Assembly: GCA_001275005.1 (NCBI GenBank)
Contig: JWZX01002728.1
Location: 1 to 39,266 of the forward strand
DNA from: Chrysochromulina tobinii
Lineage: Eukaryota > Haptophyta > Prymnesiales > Chrysochromulinaceae
Direction: 5' to 3'
Length of the DNA stretch: 39,266 bases
Part shown: positions 9,340 through 19,342 of the stretch, piece by piece
Numbering within the stretch: position 1 is the first letter of the stretch
Layout: each line of letters starts with the position of its first letter
Program-made: the position numbers and the translations under genes
The notes under the pieces: generated by a model
What the model saw: only the letters and a program-made list of their open reading frames with translations
What the model was told of the DNA's origin: nothing
The model's database searches: none

Positions 9340-10651
9340 ATGTTAGGCATGATGGGCTTCATGCTCGTGGTTCCCCATTGGCCTGCGTTGCCTGCGCACC
9401 TCGGTATCGCGCGAATTTTGCGTGGCGCAGAGCCGCAGCTGTGCATGCCGGCACACCTCTACGAGCCGTACACTCGCGCGGACGATCAGTACCTGTGGGC
9501 GCACCGAAACGAGCCAGTCGAGGTTTTGGCGGAGGCGCTCGGCCGCGGGCCCAGATCGTGCGTGGCTCGACTGAAACGGCTGCGAGACCCGAGCACTGAG
9601 GGTCACCGCCGCCTCTTTGGAGTCTGCGAGGAGGCGCTCAGCGACGCCAAGGAGACCGCGCTCCGGCCCGCGCGCGACGTGATCCAAAGGATCCTTCACG
9701 ATCCGGCACTGTCCGTGAGCGACTTTGTAGTGGGGTACCGGGACCGGTTCGAGACGGCGACGCTCGAGTGCCCCTTTGACGCGCCCAACGAGTCCATCCG
9801 CGGAAGGGAGCGCTCGATGGTCGCGGCGTTGCCAGAGCACCGTATTGAGTACTTTGTGTATCGGGGCCAGCTGATTTGGCACAAGGGCCAACGGTTGGAT
9901 GACGTCTTCGGCAGCCGCGGCGGCGCGCGTCTCAAGGACGTGATCGCCCAGCACGGCGCGTGGGAGCAAGTGCGCAAGCGCCGGCTGCGCTCCGCACGCA
10001 TGCATGCTCTGGCTGCCCTAGGAGGCTCCACTGCCAAATTAGGAAGCTTCGTTGAGAGTCTCGGGCAGGTGCGGCGCTGTGATGGGCACCGCTGGGCACT
10101 GATTGCGTCCGATGGCCTCTGCTTGACCTCCTCTGATTGACCTCCTCTGATTGCTCCAAATTTGGTAACAGGTGCTCCGTGGCGCGCTCAGTGTGGCACT
10201 GTGCGTGGAGGGGGCACTCGGCCCCCAGATGTTCGGAGCGGACGGTGGGACGTTAGGGAAATCCGGGCCTCGGATGCTCGGTGCGGACAGCGCGGACGGT
10301 GTTGGGGCGGGCGCTGTGGCTGGCGCTGCCAACACCGCCGGCGAGACGAACCCGACTGGCTCTGCGGACTTTGGTGTGGAAGAGGAGGGCGAGGCGGCGG
10401 TGATTGAGCTGGTGGCGACGCTGCCCGATCAGCACGCGACACTACGCGAAGAGCTGCTGCTTGCGTTCCGTGCGCACCTTAGTCGGCGGCGGGCTGCTGG
10501 ATCGCCTTCGAGTACTCCTCATTTGGCAGGTGGGCCTCGTCCGACTGATGCAACGGGCCTCGAACTGCGCGCGGCGGATGCGGGGGCGTTGCCGGCGGCG
10601 CGGCAACGCAGGAGCGAGAGAGATGTTCGAGTAGGTGTTGTCCGTCCATGA
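9340..10651 (+). CDS. MJ1316/DUF504-domain protein (RNA cyclic-end recognition domain)
   Basis: Two exons, 9340-10068 and 10172-10651, give 402 residues. ATG 9340 is the first in its frame after a stop at 9298. Residues about 45-80 (YLWAHRNEPVEVLAEALGRGPRSCVARLKRL) look like a helix-turn-helix. Residues about 108-190 fit the MJ1316 (DUF504) domain: PARDVIQRILHDPALSVSDFVVGYRDRF, then the signature LPEHRIEYFVYRGQLIWHKGQRLDDVFGS. In other eukaryotes this domain occurs with 2',3'-cyclic phosphate RNA-processing proteins and is thought to read RNA ends. The intron (10069-10171) is GT-AG, phase 0, and the next exon starts with GT. The last 100 residues are low complexity and less certain. It lies 84 bp after the F-box gene on the same strand. 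Confidence 0.72.
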
Positions 10652-10756
10652 TGTTCTAGCTCTAGAGGACTTGCATGCATTTGGTTCATGTTCGTGTCGG
10701 TTCGAAATCCACAACGCAAGTGCAACACGCAAGGAGTATAAACTTTCCGGATACGA

Positions 10757-12207
10757 ATGAACGCCGGGCCTGCACGTCGAGCCCGCCGCCCCTATGCAGC
10801 CACCACGACCACCGGTGCAACGGCCTTCGAGGCTGCCGCCAACACGACGTCGAGGAGCGATGACGATGATGACGATGCGCACGAGCGTGCGCACACCCGC
10901 TCGCTCTCTCGTGCTCTCCATGCGGCGGCTACACGTGACGAGGAGCGGATTGCCGAGTTGCTCGCCACACACGCTTGCCAGCACGTCTACATCGACGTCG
11001 GGAGCAATATCGGCGTGCAGCTACGCAAGCTCTTCGAGCCCGCCAAGTACCCAAAGGCCGCATCGACGCACGGCGTGTACGAGCGGTACTTTGGTCCGGT
11101 TGGCGATGCGCGCTGCGCCGTGTGCGCGATCGGCATCGAGCCAAATCCTCACCATCGGCCGAAGTTGACGAATCTGCAGCGGCGCTACCGCGCGGCCGGT
11201 GTGGGTGCGCTTGTGCTCTATGCCGCCGCGAGCGACGTCGACAGCGTGGCGCAGCTCGCGCTTGGTCATGCCGATCGGAAGGACCGGTGGGAGGACTTGG
11301 GTGCGTCGGCGAGCGAGGCATGGGCTGGGCTACGGCGCGTGGGGAATGCCAAGTCACTCACGGTGCCCGTGCGTGCGCTCGATCTCGGCCTCCACCTTGC
11401 ATGCAAGTGCTCATCACAGCGCTGCTCCCTCTCTCCACAGGTGCCCGTGCGTGCGCTCGATCTCGGCCGGGTGATCCACACGATCCATCGGCTGCTCCGA
11501 GATCGTGAGCTCGCGCGAGATTTCGAGCTCGGCCGCGAGCAGCTGCCGCCATTCGTGCAAGTTCGCGCTGGCCTGCCGGCGCTCGCCACGGCGCCACGTG
11601 CGCGCCGCACCGGCCGCATGGTGATGAAGCTCGATGTGGAGGGCCTCGAATTCGCGATCCTTCCCAGCCTTGTCCGCTCGCAGGCGCTGTGCGTGCTCGA
11701 CGCGGTGCGGATCGAGTGGCACACGCGCTTTTGGGACCGCAGGTGGCGAATAGACCTATGATTGACCTCTGATTGACCTCTGATTGACCTCTGATTGGCC
11801 TCTGATTGGCCTCTGATTGGCCTCTGATTGACCTCTGATTGACCTCTGATTGACCTCTGATTGAACTCTAATTGACCTCTGATTGACCTCTGATTGATCT
11901 CGGATTGACCTCTGATTTACCTCTGATTGACCTCTGATTGACCTCTGATCGCTTTGGGGACCGCAGGGTGGCCATGACCGCGGCGGCGGCTCGGAACTTG
12001 AGCTTGACTGACGAGGTGGGCGCCCACGCGATGGAGAGGCTCACAGAGACGATCCGGGGCAGCGTGCGCGCGATGCTACCGGCGAGCGACTGCCGCACGG
12101 TGCTGCTCGAGGCGGACGACGAGTCGTACATGCATGACCGCCAGCCGTGGCCCGTGGCGCCCATCTGCAACCGCACCGGTGGGCGAACCGAATGGGTTGG
12201 GGGATAG
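10757..12207 (+). CDS. FkbM-like SAM-dependent methyltransferase
   Basis: Three exons (10757-11362, 11441-11742, 11967-12207) give 382 residues. HVYIDVGSNIGVQLRKLF near residue 75 is the SAM-binding motif I, and GIEPNP follows. MVMKLDVEGLEFAILPSLV and DAVRIEWHTRFW match the KxDVEGxE segment of FkbM / Methyltransf_21 proteins, which often O-methylate sugars or other small molecules; the substrate here is unknown. The N-terminus is Ala/Thr rich with an acidic DDDDDD run. Intron 1 is the family A introner. Intron 2 (11743-11966) is filled with an 11-bp repeat and carries a second copy of the exon 2 end. A TATA-like GTATAAAC lies about 20 bases before the ATG. Confidence 0.78.
11363..11440 (+). 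mobile_element. Introner-like intron, family A (methyltransferase intron 1)
   Basis: A 78-bp GT-AG intron. Bases 11363-11390 are repeated exactly at 11441-11468, the start of the next exon. The 42-bp 3' block at 11399-11440 starts GCATGCAAGTGCTCATCACA and ends CTCTCCACAG. It lies in an unrelated gene on the opposite strand from the other two copies. Its length is a multiple of three and it has no in-frame stop, so retention would add 26 residues. Confidence 0.85.
11757..11947. repeat. 11-bp minisatellite in methyltransferase intron 2
   Basis: About 17 copies of GATTGACCTCT, with GGCCTCT and GATCTCG variants. The unit resembles the TGATTGCCTC core of other introns. At both borders the sequence CGCTTTTGGGACCGCAGG or a near copy occurs (11726-11743 and 11950-11967). 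Confidence 0.92.
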
Positions 12208-13099
12208 AGGGGCATCACATATCTGCAACCGGCCAACCGCACCGGTGGGCGAACCGTATGGGTGGGAGGGATAGCGGATAGGGGAGCATCACATCTAAAA
12301 GCACCTTTGGGCGAACCGTACGTGTGGGCCCACACGCGCTGCCGCGTAGACCGTAGTGGTAGTCGAAAGGTTTCAGAGTCTCTTCAGACCGAATGTGAAA
12401 GCGCCGTTCACCGCCCGCGCGGCCTCCGGACCCGGGCCCTCGCCTAACTCCACACATGCGAGCGCTCACCGGATCGGGCGCCCACCTAACCGTCCAATAA
12501 CCATATAACCAACCCGGATCGGGCTTCCGGCATCCGGCGCTTATCCGGCGCCGTCGGCTTGGGGTTGGGCCCGAATTTTATGTTGTCGATCTCAGTTGAA
12601 GAACTCAGTTGTGAGTTGAGAGACGAGAGAGCGGTGAGAGCTGTGGCCGGCGAGAGAGAGAAGAGCGCGATCCTTCGACGTTCTCGAGAAGAGAGTGTTT
12701 CCGATGACGTTAAATCGTTAAGTTATTCGACGGACCGACGGACACGGAGTCTCTGATACAGAGACACACATACACACTCTATCACCCCACTCATCACCAT
12801 AATGCACGATTCATTAAGATTGATGATTCTACTGTCATCAATCTTCATTCCATCTTCAGTTGTATCTCCCGCCCACGACCGTTCCGTCATCATTGGCCCA
12901 TCATGTTGAACTCAGTTGTATCTTCCGCCCACACGACCGTTCCGTCGTCGTGGGCCCATCATGTTAGACATCACGGGCGGCTTGCATCTCAGTTGTTGTA
13001 TCTCAGTTGTATTCACTGTTATGCTCCCGGCCGCTTACTCAGCCGCGAAAGAACGTGCATCAGCCCTGCGCCCGTGCTACGCCCGTGCCCTCGAATTCT
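12208..13099. other. Convergent intergenic region with tandem duplications
   Basis: I see no gene. A unit of about 65 bp containing CACCGGTGGGCGAACCG is repeated at roughly 12172 and 12240, with a partial third copy near 12310; the first copy spans the methyltransferase stop codon. A second tandem duplication of about 55 bp (containing CTCAGTTGTATCT) lies at about 12857-12968. Confidence 0.6.
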
Positions 13100-15277
13100 T
13101 CACTTCGCATTGTCACCGAATGCGAGGCCCTCTAGCCAGACACGGGCTGGAGACGGGTCGTCACCCATCGGAGGCTGCACTGACTGCCAGGGCTCACCGA
13201 CGACCTCTTTTGGCATGATGAGTGCATTGGCGGCGGGGTCGAGCGACGACTCAGAGAGTATCTGGAAACTGGCCATGGACACGCCACACGACTGTGGGCA
13301 TGCCGTACTGACTAAGCCACCGCTGGAGAACGAATATGAGCAGTAGCCGCTCGCCGCAAGGGCGCCGCAGTTAGAGAACCTGTTGGTTGGGCAGCTATGG
13401 CAGGTGTACCGGCAGTTATGGCTCACCCAGCTATTAGAGCCACAGTAGCCGACAGAGTTCCAGAACCAGCAGTGGCCGTTGGGCTGGTCGTTGGAGAGCG
13501 AGCTGCACAGCGAAGGTGGAGGTGGCGGCGGCGGAGAATGGCGGGGCGGCGGAGGCGGGGGAGACGGCGGAGGCGGGGGCTTGGGCGGCGGTGGAGAGAT
13601 TTCATCAGGGCTAGGGTACGCCCAGATCTGCTCCTGGATGCCACCATCGCAGCCGCAGCAGTACTGATTGCTTATGTATTGTTTGCAAGTCTCATTGTGG
13701 GTCCCATGCGTGCGGTAGAAGTCGCAGTCGGCCCAACTGCGACCGTCGTTCCACTCGGTGCCGTCATCGTTGGCCTTGTCGACGCATTGCCCGACCCCCG
13801 TAAGAACGCTTGCAGTGCATGAGTACTGAGCGCGCGCACAGGGGAAACAAGACGCTTGAGCACGCGAGCACAAGGATGCATGCGCGCGTCAGGGGGATTG
13901 AGCTCTCGCCTGCTCAGCTAGCTGGTCAGCATCGAGCTGCGTCATCCCTACACGATTGCCGAGGTGGTACTTGTGATATTCGGCCGGATTGCTCGTGTAC
14001 AGGCTGAATGCGGCGTCCTTGGGGTTGATTGTGTCACTCCCATCAATGGAGAATGCAGAGGCGCTGTAGTGCATGAGGGATAGCATGTCGTAGGGACGGG
14101 CAACGTCGTCCTCCGCCTGCACATGAAAGTTGTTTTCCTTTCCCGCAATGATCTTCGCGAAATTGACCGTCACGTAAGTGTCTCGGTCTGGGCGTGACTG
14201 TTCGTGCGTCTGCCCAAGTGCGTGGAGGAGCTCATGCATGGAAGTGCCGAGAGAGTCGCAGCCGGGCGATTGAAGATTCAGTGCCTGGGATGTCCAGTGA
14301 GTCAGCTCGCCCACGTAGGACCAGCAGCCTGTATCAAGAGACTGGATATAAATGGCAGGGCTGACGAGGCACTCCCCCGCGGATTTGTAGCCAACATCTA
14401 TGAGCATTCCATGAGGCAGCAGCGTAAGCTCAGACTGAGTCCACAGGCAAATGAAGGAGGCCATCCTTCTCATGGGAGGCAATCCCTTTAGGCGTCCTTC
14501 ACACTTCAGCAAATTATCGGAGGCCATCCTTCTCGAGAGGGCGCATGGACAAGGTGCTACGCGCGAGAGTGCAAGTGGCTGCGTGTGCATACCTTGCCAC
14601 TCGATGCATGGCAACACCTTCTCGAACATCTCGACAGAGCGAGCGATAACCTGGCGCACAGCAAGCTTGGCTTCGGCCGCAAAGCAATAGTTGACCTTCT
14701 TGTTTGTCCACGGCTTTCCGGCACCGGCGGTGTAGAGGCTCGTCGCACCGAGCACCCGAGGCCCTCCGCTGAATTCTGGTTCGGTGAGCTCCATGTCACC
14801 CTCGGTCGACGTCTTCTCGGTTTCGGACTCATGACCTGCGGCGCCGCCTTCCTCGAGGTCCTTTCCAGTAGTGCCACCCTCTCCAGCTGCCTCATCGGCG
14901 TCCGAGGCGGTGAACTCCAGCCCAGCTGCTGCGGCCGCAGCGGGCCCGAGAAGGGTACCGACCTCGGTCGCGAGGAGCAGCTTGTGCTCACCTGGCATTC
15001 TTCCGTTCGCCACGTGTGCATCGATTGCCTCTTGCGCCACTTTGAGGGTGAGGGACTTGTGTGCAAAGTGATTCTTCAGAGTGTACGCCATGCTGAGCAT
15101 GCGCTCATCATGCGTCCGTTTCGGGTAGTCCTCGTGCGTCCTGAGTTCCAGATTATCTTTGCCTGAGTCCTTGCTGCGGAGCTCCTCCAGCGCGGGCTCC
15201 AACGCAGGCTCCAACGGCGGTGGGGCGGCGCTGGAGAGTGCAAAAAGGAGCGCAAGCAGCAACATCACCTTGCGCAT
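13100..15277 (-). CDS. Secreted astacin-type zinc metalloprotease with ShKT-like and proline-rich regions
   Basis: Three exons (15277-14593, 14397-13910, 13825-13100) give 632 residues. The chosen ATG opens a clear signal peptide (MRKVMLLLALLFALSSA). A propeptide and an acidic linker follow. The catalytic domain has the astacin zinc signature HELLHALGQTHEQ near residue 283 and the Met-turn SLMHYS near 338. Splicing exon 2 to exon 3 yields DADQLAEQYSC, the usual end of an astacin domain. A Cys-rich block (CVDKANDDGTEW...CCGCDGG), a hydroxyproline-protein-like stretch (SPPPPKPPPPPSPPPPPP) and an ShKT-like domain (HCWFWNSVGYC...NCRYTCHSC) follow. It probably cleaves extracellular or cell-wall protein. 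Intron 2 uses a GC donor. The intron 1 acceptor (ATAG at 14399) was chosen because it alone keeps the frame. Confidence 0.82.
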
Positions 15278-15762
15278 GTTCAGAACGTACTTTCTGCGAG
15301 CGCGGTGGTCGCGTTTAGGGATCGCAGGAAGCGGTTCGCGTGCGGTTCGACATTGACTAGGCAACTTCCAAGTTTGGTTCGCTCTCCTTGATAACAAAAA
15401 TGGATCGGGAACGGAAATCACCATCTGCATGCATGCCCATGCATGCCCGCCTCCTCACATCCTATCCGTGAATCGTGTGAGGCGCTTTTGTATTTAGAAC
15501 CATAAAAGTATCACCAAATTCCCCCGCACTAAATCCTCGAACCAAGCCCCGAATCGTTAACAGCCCTTCCAACTGCTCTCCAACTGCGAGTCCTTCCACT
15601 CTACAGCTGTACACGTCGTCGACTGGCAGAGCACGTCGAGAGTGTGCATTACAGCTGCTTATCATGCTGTGTATTCATTGTTAAATGTAACAGTCCACGA
15701 TCAGTGTACGTCTACGGACTACGCGTATACGGAATACGGCTGTTTAATATGTTCAGCAATAG
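15278..15762. other. Intergenic region between astacin and JmjC genes
   Basis: No gene is seen in 485 bp. It should contain the astacin promoter and the 3' end of the JmjC gene. The base composition is more AT-rich than the flanking exons. A small GCATGC cluster (CATGCATGCCCATGCATGCC) lies near 15427-15446. Confidence 0.5.
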
Positions 15763-18371
15763 TTAGTCCACGGCCCTACTCACGACCCCGAGCCCAAAGA
15801 GCGATCGCGCCGCGCACGCGCGCAGCAGGTCGTCACGTGCCGCCAGCTCGGAGAGAGCGAACCTGATGAGGGAGGCAATCGGCAGGCAATCAGAACCGAT
15901 GCAGGTCGTCACGTGGGCGGCAATCAGCAGGCAATCAGCAGGCGATGCAGAACCTGTGTCCGACTGGGAGGGCGGCAAAGGCGTTCAGAGGATCGAACAA
16001 GCCCGCCGGCGCATGCATGTACGTGAGCGTGCCCGGCCCACCCGGCATTGGCACCGACTGTGCGATTCTTCGAAGGTCCGTCGGCGGCCACTCGGGTTCG
16101 GGTTCGATGAGCTCGAGAGGGACGAGCTTGATGAGGGTGGTGGCGGCGCTGAGGGAGACGGCACGAGGGTCGCCTGATGCAATCAGGGTCACTCCAGCGA
16201 CCAGCAGTGAGATTGCAGTGAGATTGCAGTGAGATTGCAGTGAGATTGTAGTGAGATTGCTAATGCAATCAGGGGCACTCCAGTGACCAGCAGTGAGAGT
16301 CGGTGATGGCACGAGGTCATCAGTGGTCATCAGTGGTCATCAGCGCGGTCATCAGTGGTCATCAGTGGTCATCAGCGCGGTCATCAGTGGTCATCAGTGG
16401 TCATCAGCAGTGAGAGTCGGTGATGGCACGAGGGGCGCGCTCAGAGTGGTCATCAGTGGCCATCAGTGGCCATCCGTTGTCATCAGTGCTCCTCCGTTGT
16501 CATCCGTTGCCATCAGACGTCAATCAGCAGGCAATCACGTACCTCCGCCGCTCCTCGCGACCAGCTGCGCAAAAGCCGCCTCGCTCTGGGAGAAGGCGTG
16601 CCTCTGCTTGTGCCGCTGCTGCCGCATACGGCGATGCAGCTCCGCCTTCGCCACCCCCTGCTGTGAAGACACTTGAGCGCGAATGCGCGCCCAAAGCATT
16701 TCAAATCGCTGACGCCAGACGCCCAAAGCGGCGCCGTGGTGAGCGCCAAATTTGGTCATGGAGCCGTCGTGGTGAGCACCCATTGTCGTGGTCGATGGTA
16801 TTGTCGTGGCGGCATGGGCGTTGGTATTGGCGTCGGCGGCGGTCGATATTCCGATCGCCGCCAACGACGGCGCGGGCGACACGGACGGCGCGGGCGACAC
16901 GGGCGGCGCGGGTGGCATCACAGCCAGCGCTGGCGGCGCGGGCGGCGCGGGCAGCACAGACGGCATCGGCATCGGGCCGAAGGGCAGCGCCTGACGAAAC
17001 TGGCGCTCGCCAAAGCATGCGGCCCGCACCTGATGAGGGGTGCAATCAGAGGTCATCAGCGAGGCCATCAGAGAGGCCATCAGAGCGCTTGCCAATGCAT
17101 GCGGCCCCGCTCCGCTCAACACAACGTGGCATGATCCGCACCGCATTGAGTGCTGTGGTACTCAGCGATAGGTCGGCTGTCGGAATGGCAATGGTCAGAT
17201 GCAGCGAAGCGCCCGACACAGCGCCCGGCACGGCGCTCGAAACGTTGCCGCTCGCTCCGCCACCGATCGCATCGCCACTGATTGCCTCTGATTGCCCTGT
17301 GCTGATTGCTACTGATTGCCCTGTGCTGATTGCCTCTGATTGCCCTGTGCTGATTGCCTCTGATTGCCCTGTGCTGATTGCTACTGATTGCCCTGTGCTG
17401 ATTGCCTCTGATTGCCCTGTGCTGATTGCCTCTGATTGCCCTGTGCTGATTGCCTCTGATTGCCCTGTGCTGATTGCCGTTGAGTGCCCAGTGTGAGCGA
17501 CGTGGACGACCCCGCGTGGAATGTAGAGCACATCCCCCGGCCGCAGCAGCACGTCCAGCTCTGGAGGCCCGAGGCTCTCCAGCGTCAGCCGCGAGGTCCC
17601 GTCCGGTAGCCGACGGCCATCCTTGCCCGCTTGCTCGTCGGCAAAGGGGCGGCGCTGCGAGAGCGGATGGACGGTCGGCCACACTAGCCAGTGCTTCGTA
17701 CCGTGCAGCTGGACGATGAAGACGTCGTGGTCGTCGCTGTGGGGCGGCACCGTCTGGCTGCCGGGCGGCGTCAGGTAAACGTTCCCGTACGCGTAGCGGA
17801 AGTCCCGAGCCAAGCGCGCGCAGAGCTCGTGCACCCTCGGCCACAGCTTGTCGACGCGGTTGATGATGAGAGAGGCACCGCTGGCATAGGCAAGGTGGGG
17901 CGTGGCATACTCGGTCACGTGCTTCAGGTCTTGGAAGATGAGCAGCTCGGCCGAAGTTCCCGGCAGCGACGCGCGCACGAGCAACTCGTCCATCTCGTCC
18001 AGCGTGAGCGGCGCGTCATCCAGAGGGCGGGCCCTGGCCGTGCGCTGGAGCAGCACCGACTGCCGGTCAAAGTGCTCCGACAGGAAGCGCTCGGGCGTCA
18101 GTGCAGCGCCGAGCAGCTCAGCGAGCGCCTCGAACCTCGATGCGAGCGGCCGTCCCGCGACGTCGGGGACCGCGCCATTGCTTTCTCTCGATTCCATGCT
18201 GCAGGTGGCGGCGAGCGTCACGCCCGTCGGGGCGCTGAGCTGCACGCGCGCCGAGCAGCGCGATGCGGCCTGTACTTCCCAAGCCGCGGGCGAGAACACG
18301 AGCGTCGGGAGAACAAAGTTGACGAGGCGTGAACGAGACGCAACCGGACTTCCAGGAAGCACGGCAGACAT
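15763..18371 (-). CDS. JmjC ribosomal oxygenase (RIOX / NO66 / MINA type)
   Basis: Four exons (18371-17142, 17029-16543, 16173-15954, 15862-15763) give 678 residues. JmjC core: GNVYLTPPGSQTVPPHSDDHDVF supplies the HxD iron ligands, VQLHGTKHWLVWPTV follows, then VLYIPRGVVHVAH with the distal His and SLHLTIAIPT. After it come LRQALP-like FRQALPFGPM and a C-terminal winged-helix region ending FALSELAARDDLLRACAARSLFGLGVV, as in the ribosomal-protein histidyl hydroxylases. These 2OG/Fe(II) enzymes act in the nucleolus, nucleus or organelles. Between GVVH and SLH an open 24-bp repeat encodes AISTGQSE about seven times; it may be translated or spliced. The start is uncertain (18371 chosen; 18461 and 18197 possible). 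It shares a promoter with the small gene at 18485. Confidence 0.83.
15863..17141 (-). other. JmjC introns sharing the CATCAG acceptor segment
   Basis: Introns 17141-17030, 16542-16174 and 15953-15863. The first ends GATTGCACCCCTCATCAG, the second GATTGCATCAG and the third GATTGCCTCCCTCATCAG (all in sense orientation). The second is filled with ATGACCACTG-type and GATTGCAGTGA-type repeats, including a duplicated segment with GAGAGTCGGTGATGGCACGA at about 16294 and 16411. Confidence 0.75.
17273..17490. repeat. 24-bp minisatellite inside the JmjC gene
   Basis: About eight copies of a 24-bp unit with core TGATTGCCCTGTGC (plus strand). In the sense frame each unit is exactly eight codons (AISTGQSE) with no stop. 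Its motif GGCAATCAG is the reverse complement of the TGATTGCC core of the gene's other introns. Confidence 0.9.
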
Positions 18372-18484
18372 TGAAGACCACCCGCACCACATTGAGTTGT
18401 TACAAGAATTTAGAGTTACGTCAATCAAATGACGTGTGGCGCTCGCGAGTTTTGCCGTCATCGCATTTCTCGCCGACGCGAGGC
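18372..18484. promoter_or_regulatory. Divergent promoter region, JmjC / small unknown gene
   Basis: Only 113 bp separate the chosen opposite-strand starts, so regulatory sequence must be shared or overlap the 5' UTRs. No known element was recognised. Confidence 0.4.
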
Positions 18485-18844
18485 ATGGAATACATGACCG
18501 TCAACATCGACTACAAGCATTCGAATTTCAACAATCAGTGCAAGGGCGCCCCGAATCCCTACACTCGGTGGAACAATGAGATGTTTGGCGCGGCACGGCT
18601 CAATCCTTCGCAAACAGCCGTGCGGCGAGCGGTCATAGGGGAACCGCCGCCGCTTGCGGCCGCATCGATGAAGGTTCCCGGCGGCATCGCACTCAGGGGC
18701 TCGTGGCCGACCGCGAGCGCATCGTTCGTACCGTCCGTGGGCTGGACGAACGATGAAAACGCCGCGCCAGCGTTCACTCCGCACAAGAAGCAGAACTTCC
18801 AGTGGCAACACAAGCACTTCGTTCGCCCCCAATCGCAATGGTGA
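18485..18844 (+). CDS. Small conserved-looking protein of unknown function
   Basis: 119 residues from ATG 18485; an upstream in-frame ATG at 18329 would overlap the JmjC gene's 5' end. It starts MEYMTVNIDYKHSNFNNQ and is rich in Asn, Trp, Phe and Pro, with no signal peptide, membrane segment or coiled coil. The spaced aromatic motifs (YTRWNNEMFG, VGWTNDENAAPAF, NFQWQHKHF) recall small filament- or microtubule-bound ciliary proteins, but I cannot assign a family. Codon usage matches the neighbouring genes, which supports it being real. Confidence 0.55.
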   Translation: MEYMTVNIDYKHSNFNNQCKGAPNPYTRWNNEMFGAARLNPSQTAVRRAVIGEPPPLAAASMKVPGGIALRGSWPTASASFVPSVGWTNDENAAPAFTPHKKQNFQWQHKHFVRPQSQW

Positions 18845-19342
18845 GACACGTGCCTGTCCTCGGCGGACCAAGCTTTGGAGTCGTAGAAGTGCAACTGTAA
18901 AGCGTGCGGCTCAAAGGTGAACGTGGAGTAGTGCGTGCCACGTATCGTAGAATAGAGTAGAGAGTCGAGTAGAGTGAGTGAGAGAGAGCGGAGCCGGGGC
19001 GTCGGGAGTCGCGAGGACGCGACGCGCCCGCCGAGCCGCCGTTTGGCGTGTGGCGCGCAATAGTCAACGCAAAATACTGTACCGCGACGCCCAATGACCG
19101 TCTTAGGCGACGAGAATCGAATGCCTACCGCCGTACGTCACGGCTCACGCGTATATTCGACAGACCTATCTCCAATTTTTGTGGTACGCGATACAGTAAG
19201 ACTGCGCTGAGCCCGCGGGACCGCTGTGAGCTGTACATGTAACCTGTATCTCAGCTCAAACACGCTACGCGGCTACAATAGTTCGGCGAACTTTGCGGTT
19301 TCAGAGTTTGCTTTCACGGCGCACACTTTCGTGCCGAGAGAC
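18845..19342. other. Intergenic region before the LRR gene
   Basis: No gene is seen. A purine-rich stretch with TAGAGTAGAGAGTCGAGTAG near 18953 lies shortly after the small gene. The promoter of the LRR/EF-hand gene should be here. Confidence 0.5.

Noticed and set aside
10157-10166. CCAAATTTGG palindrome seen here, near 16747 and near 37114
   Set aside because: Three short AT-cored palindromes in 39 kb are too few and in too different contexts (intron, exon, intergenic) to claim a site.
15163-15277. Earlier astacin starts up to 15430
   Set aside because: The upstream codons lack a targeting pattern, whereas the ATG at 15277 opens a textbook signal peptide.
19226-19342. Upstream ATG for the LRR protein
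   Set aside because: The 39-residue leader shows no targeting pattern and its composition resembles the non-coding flank.
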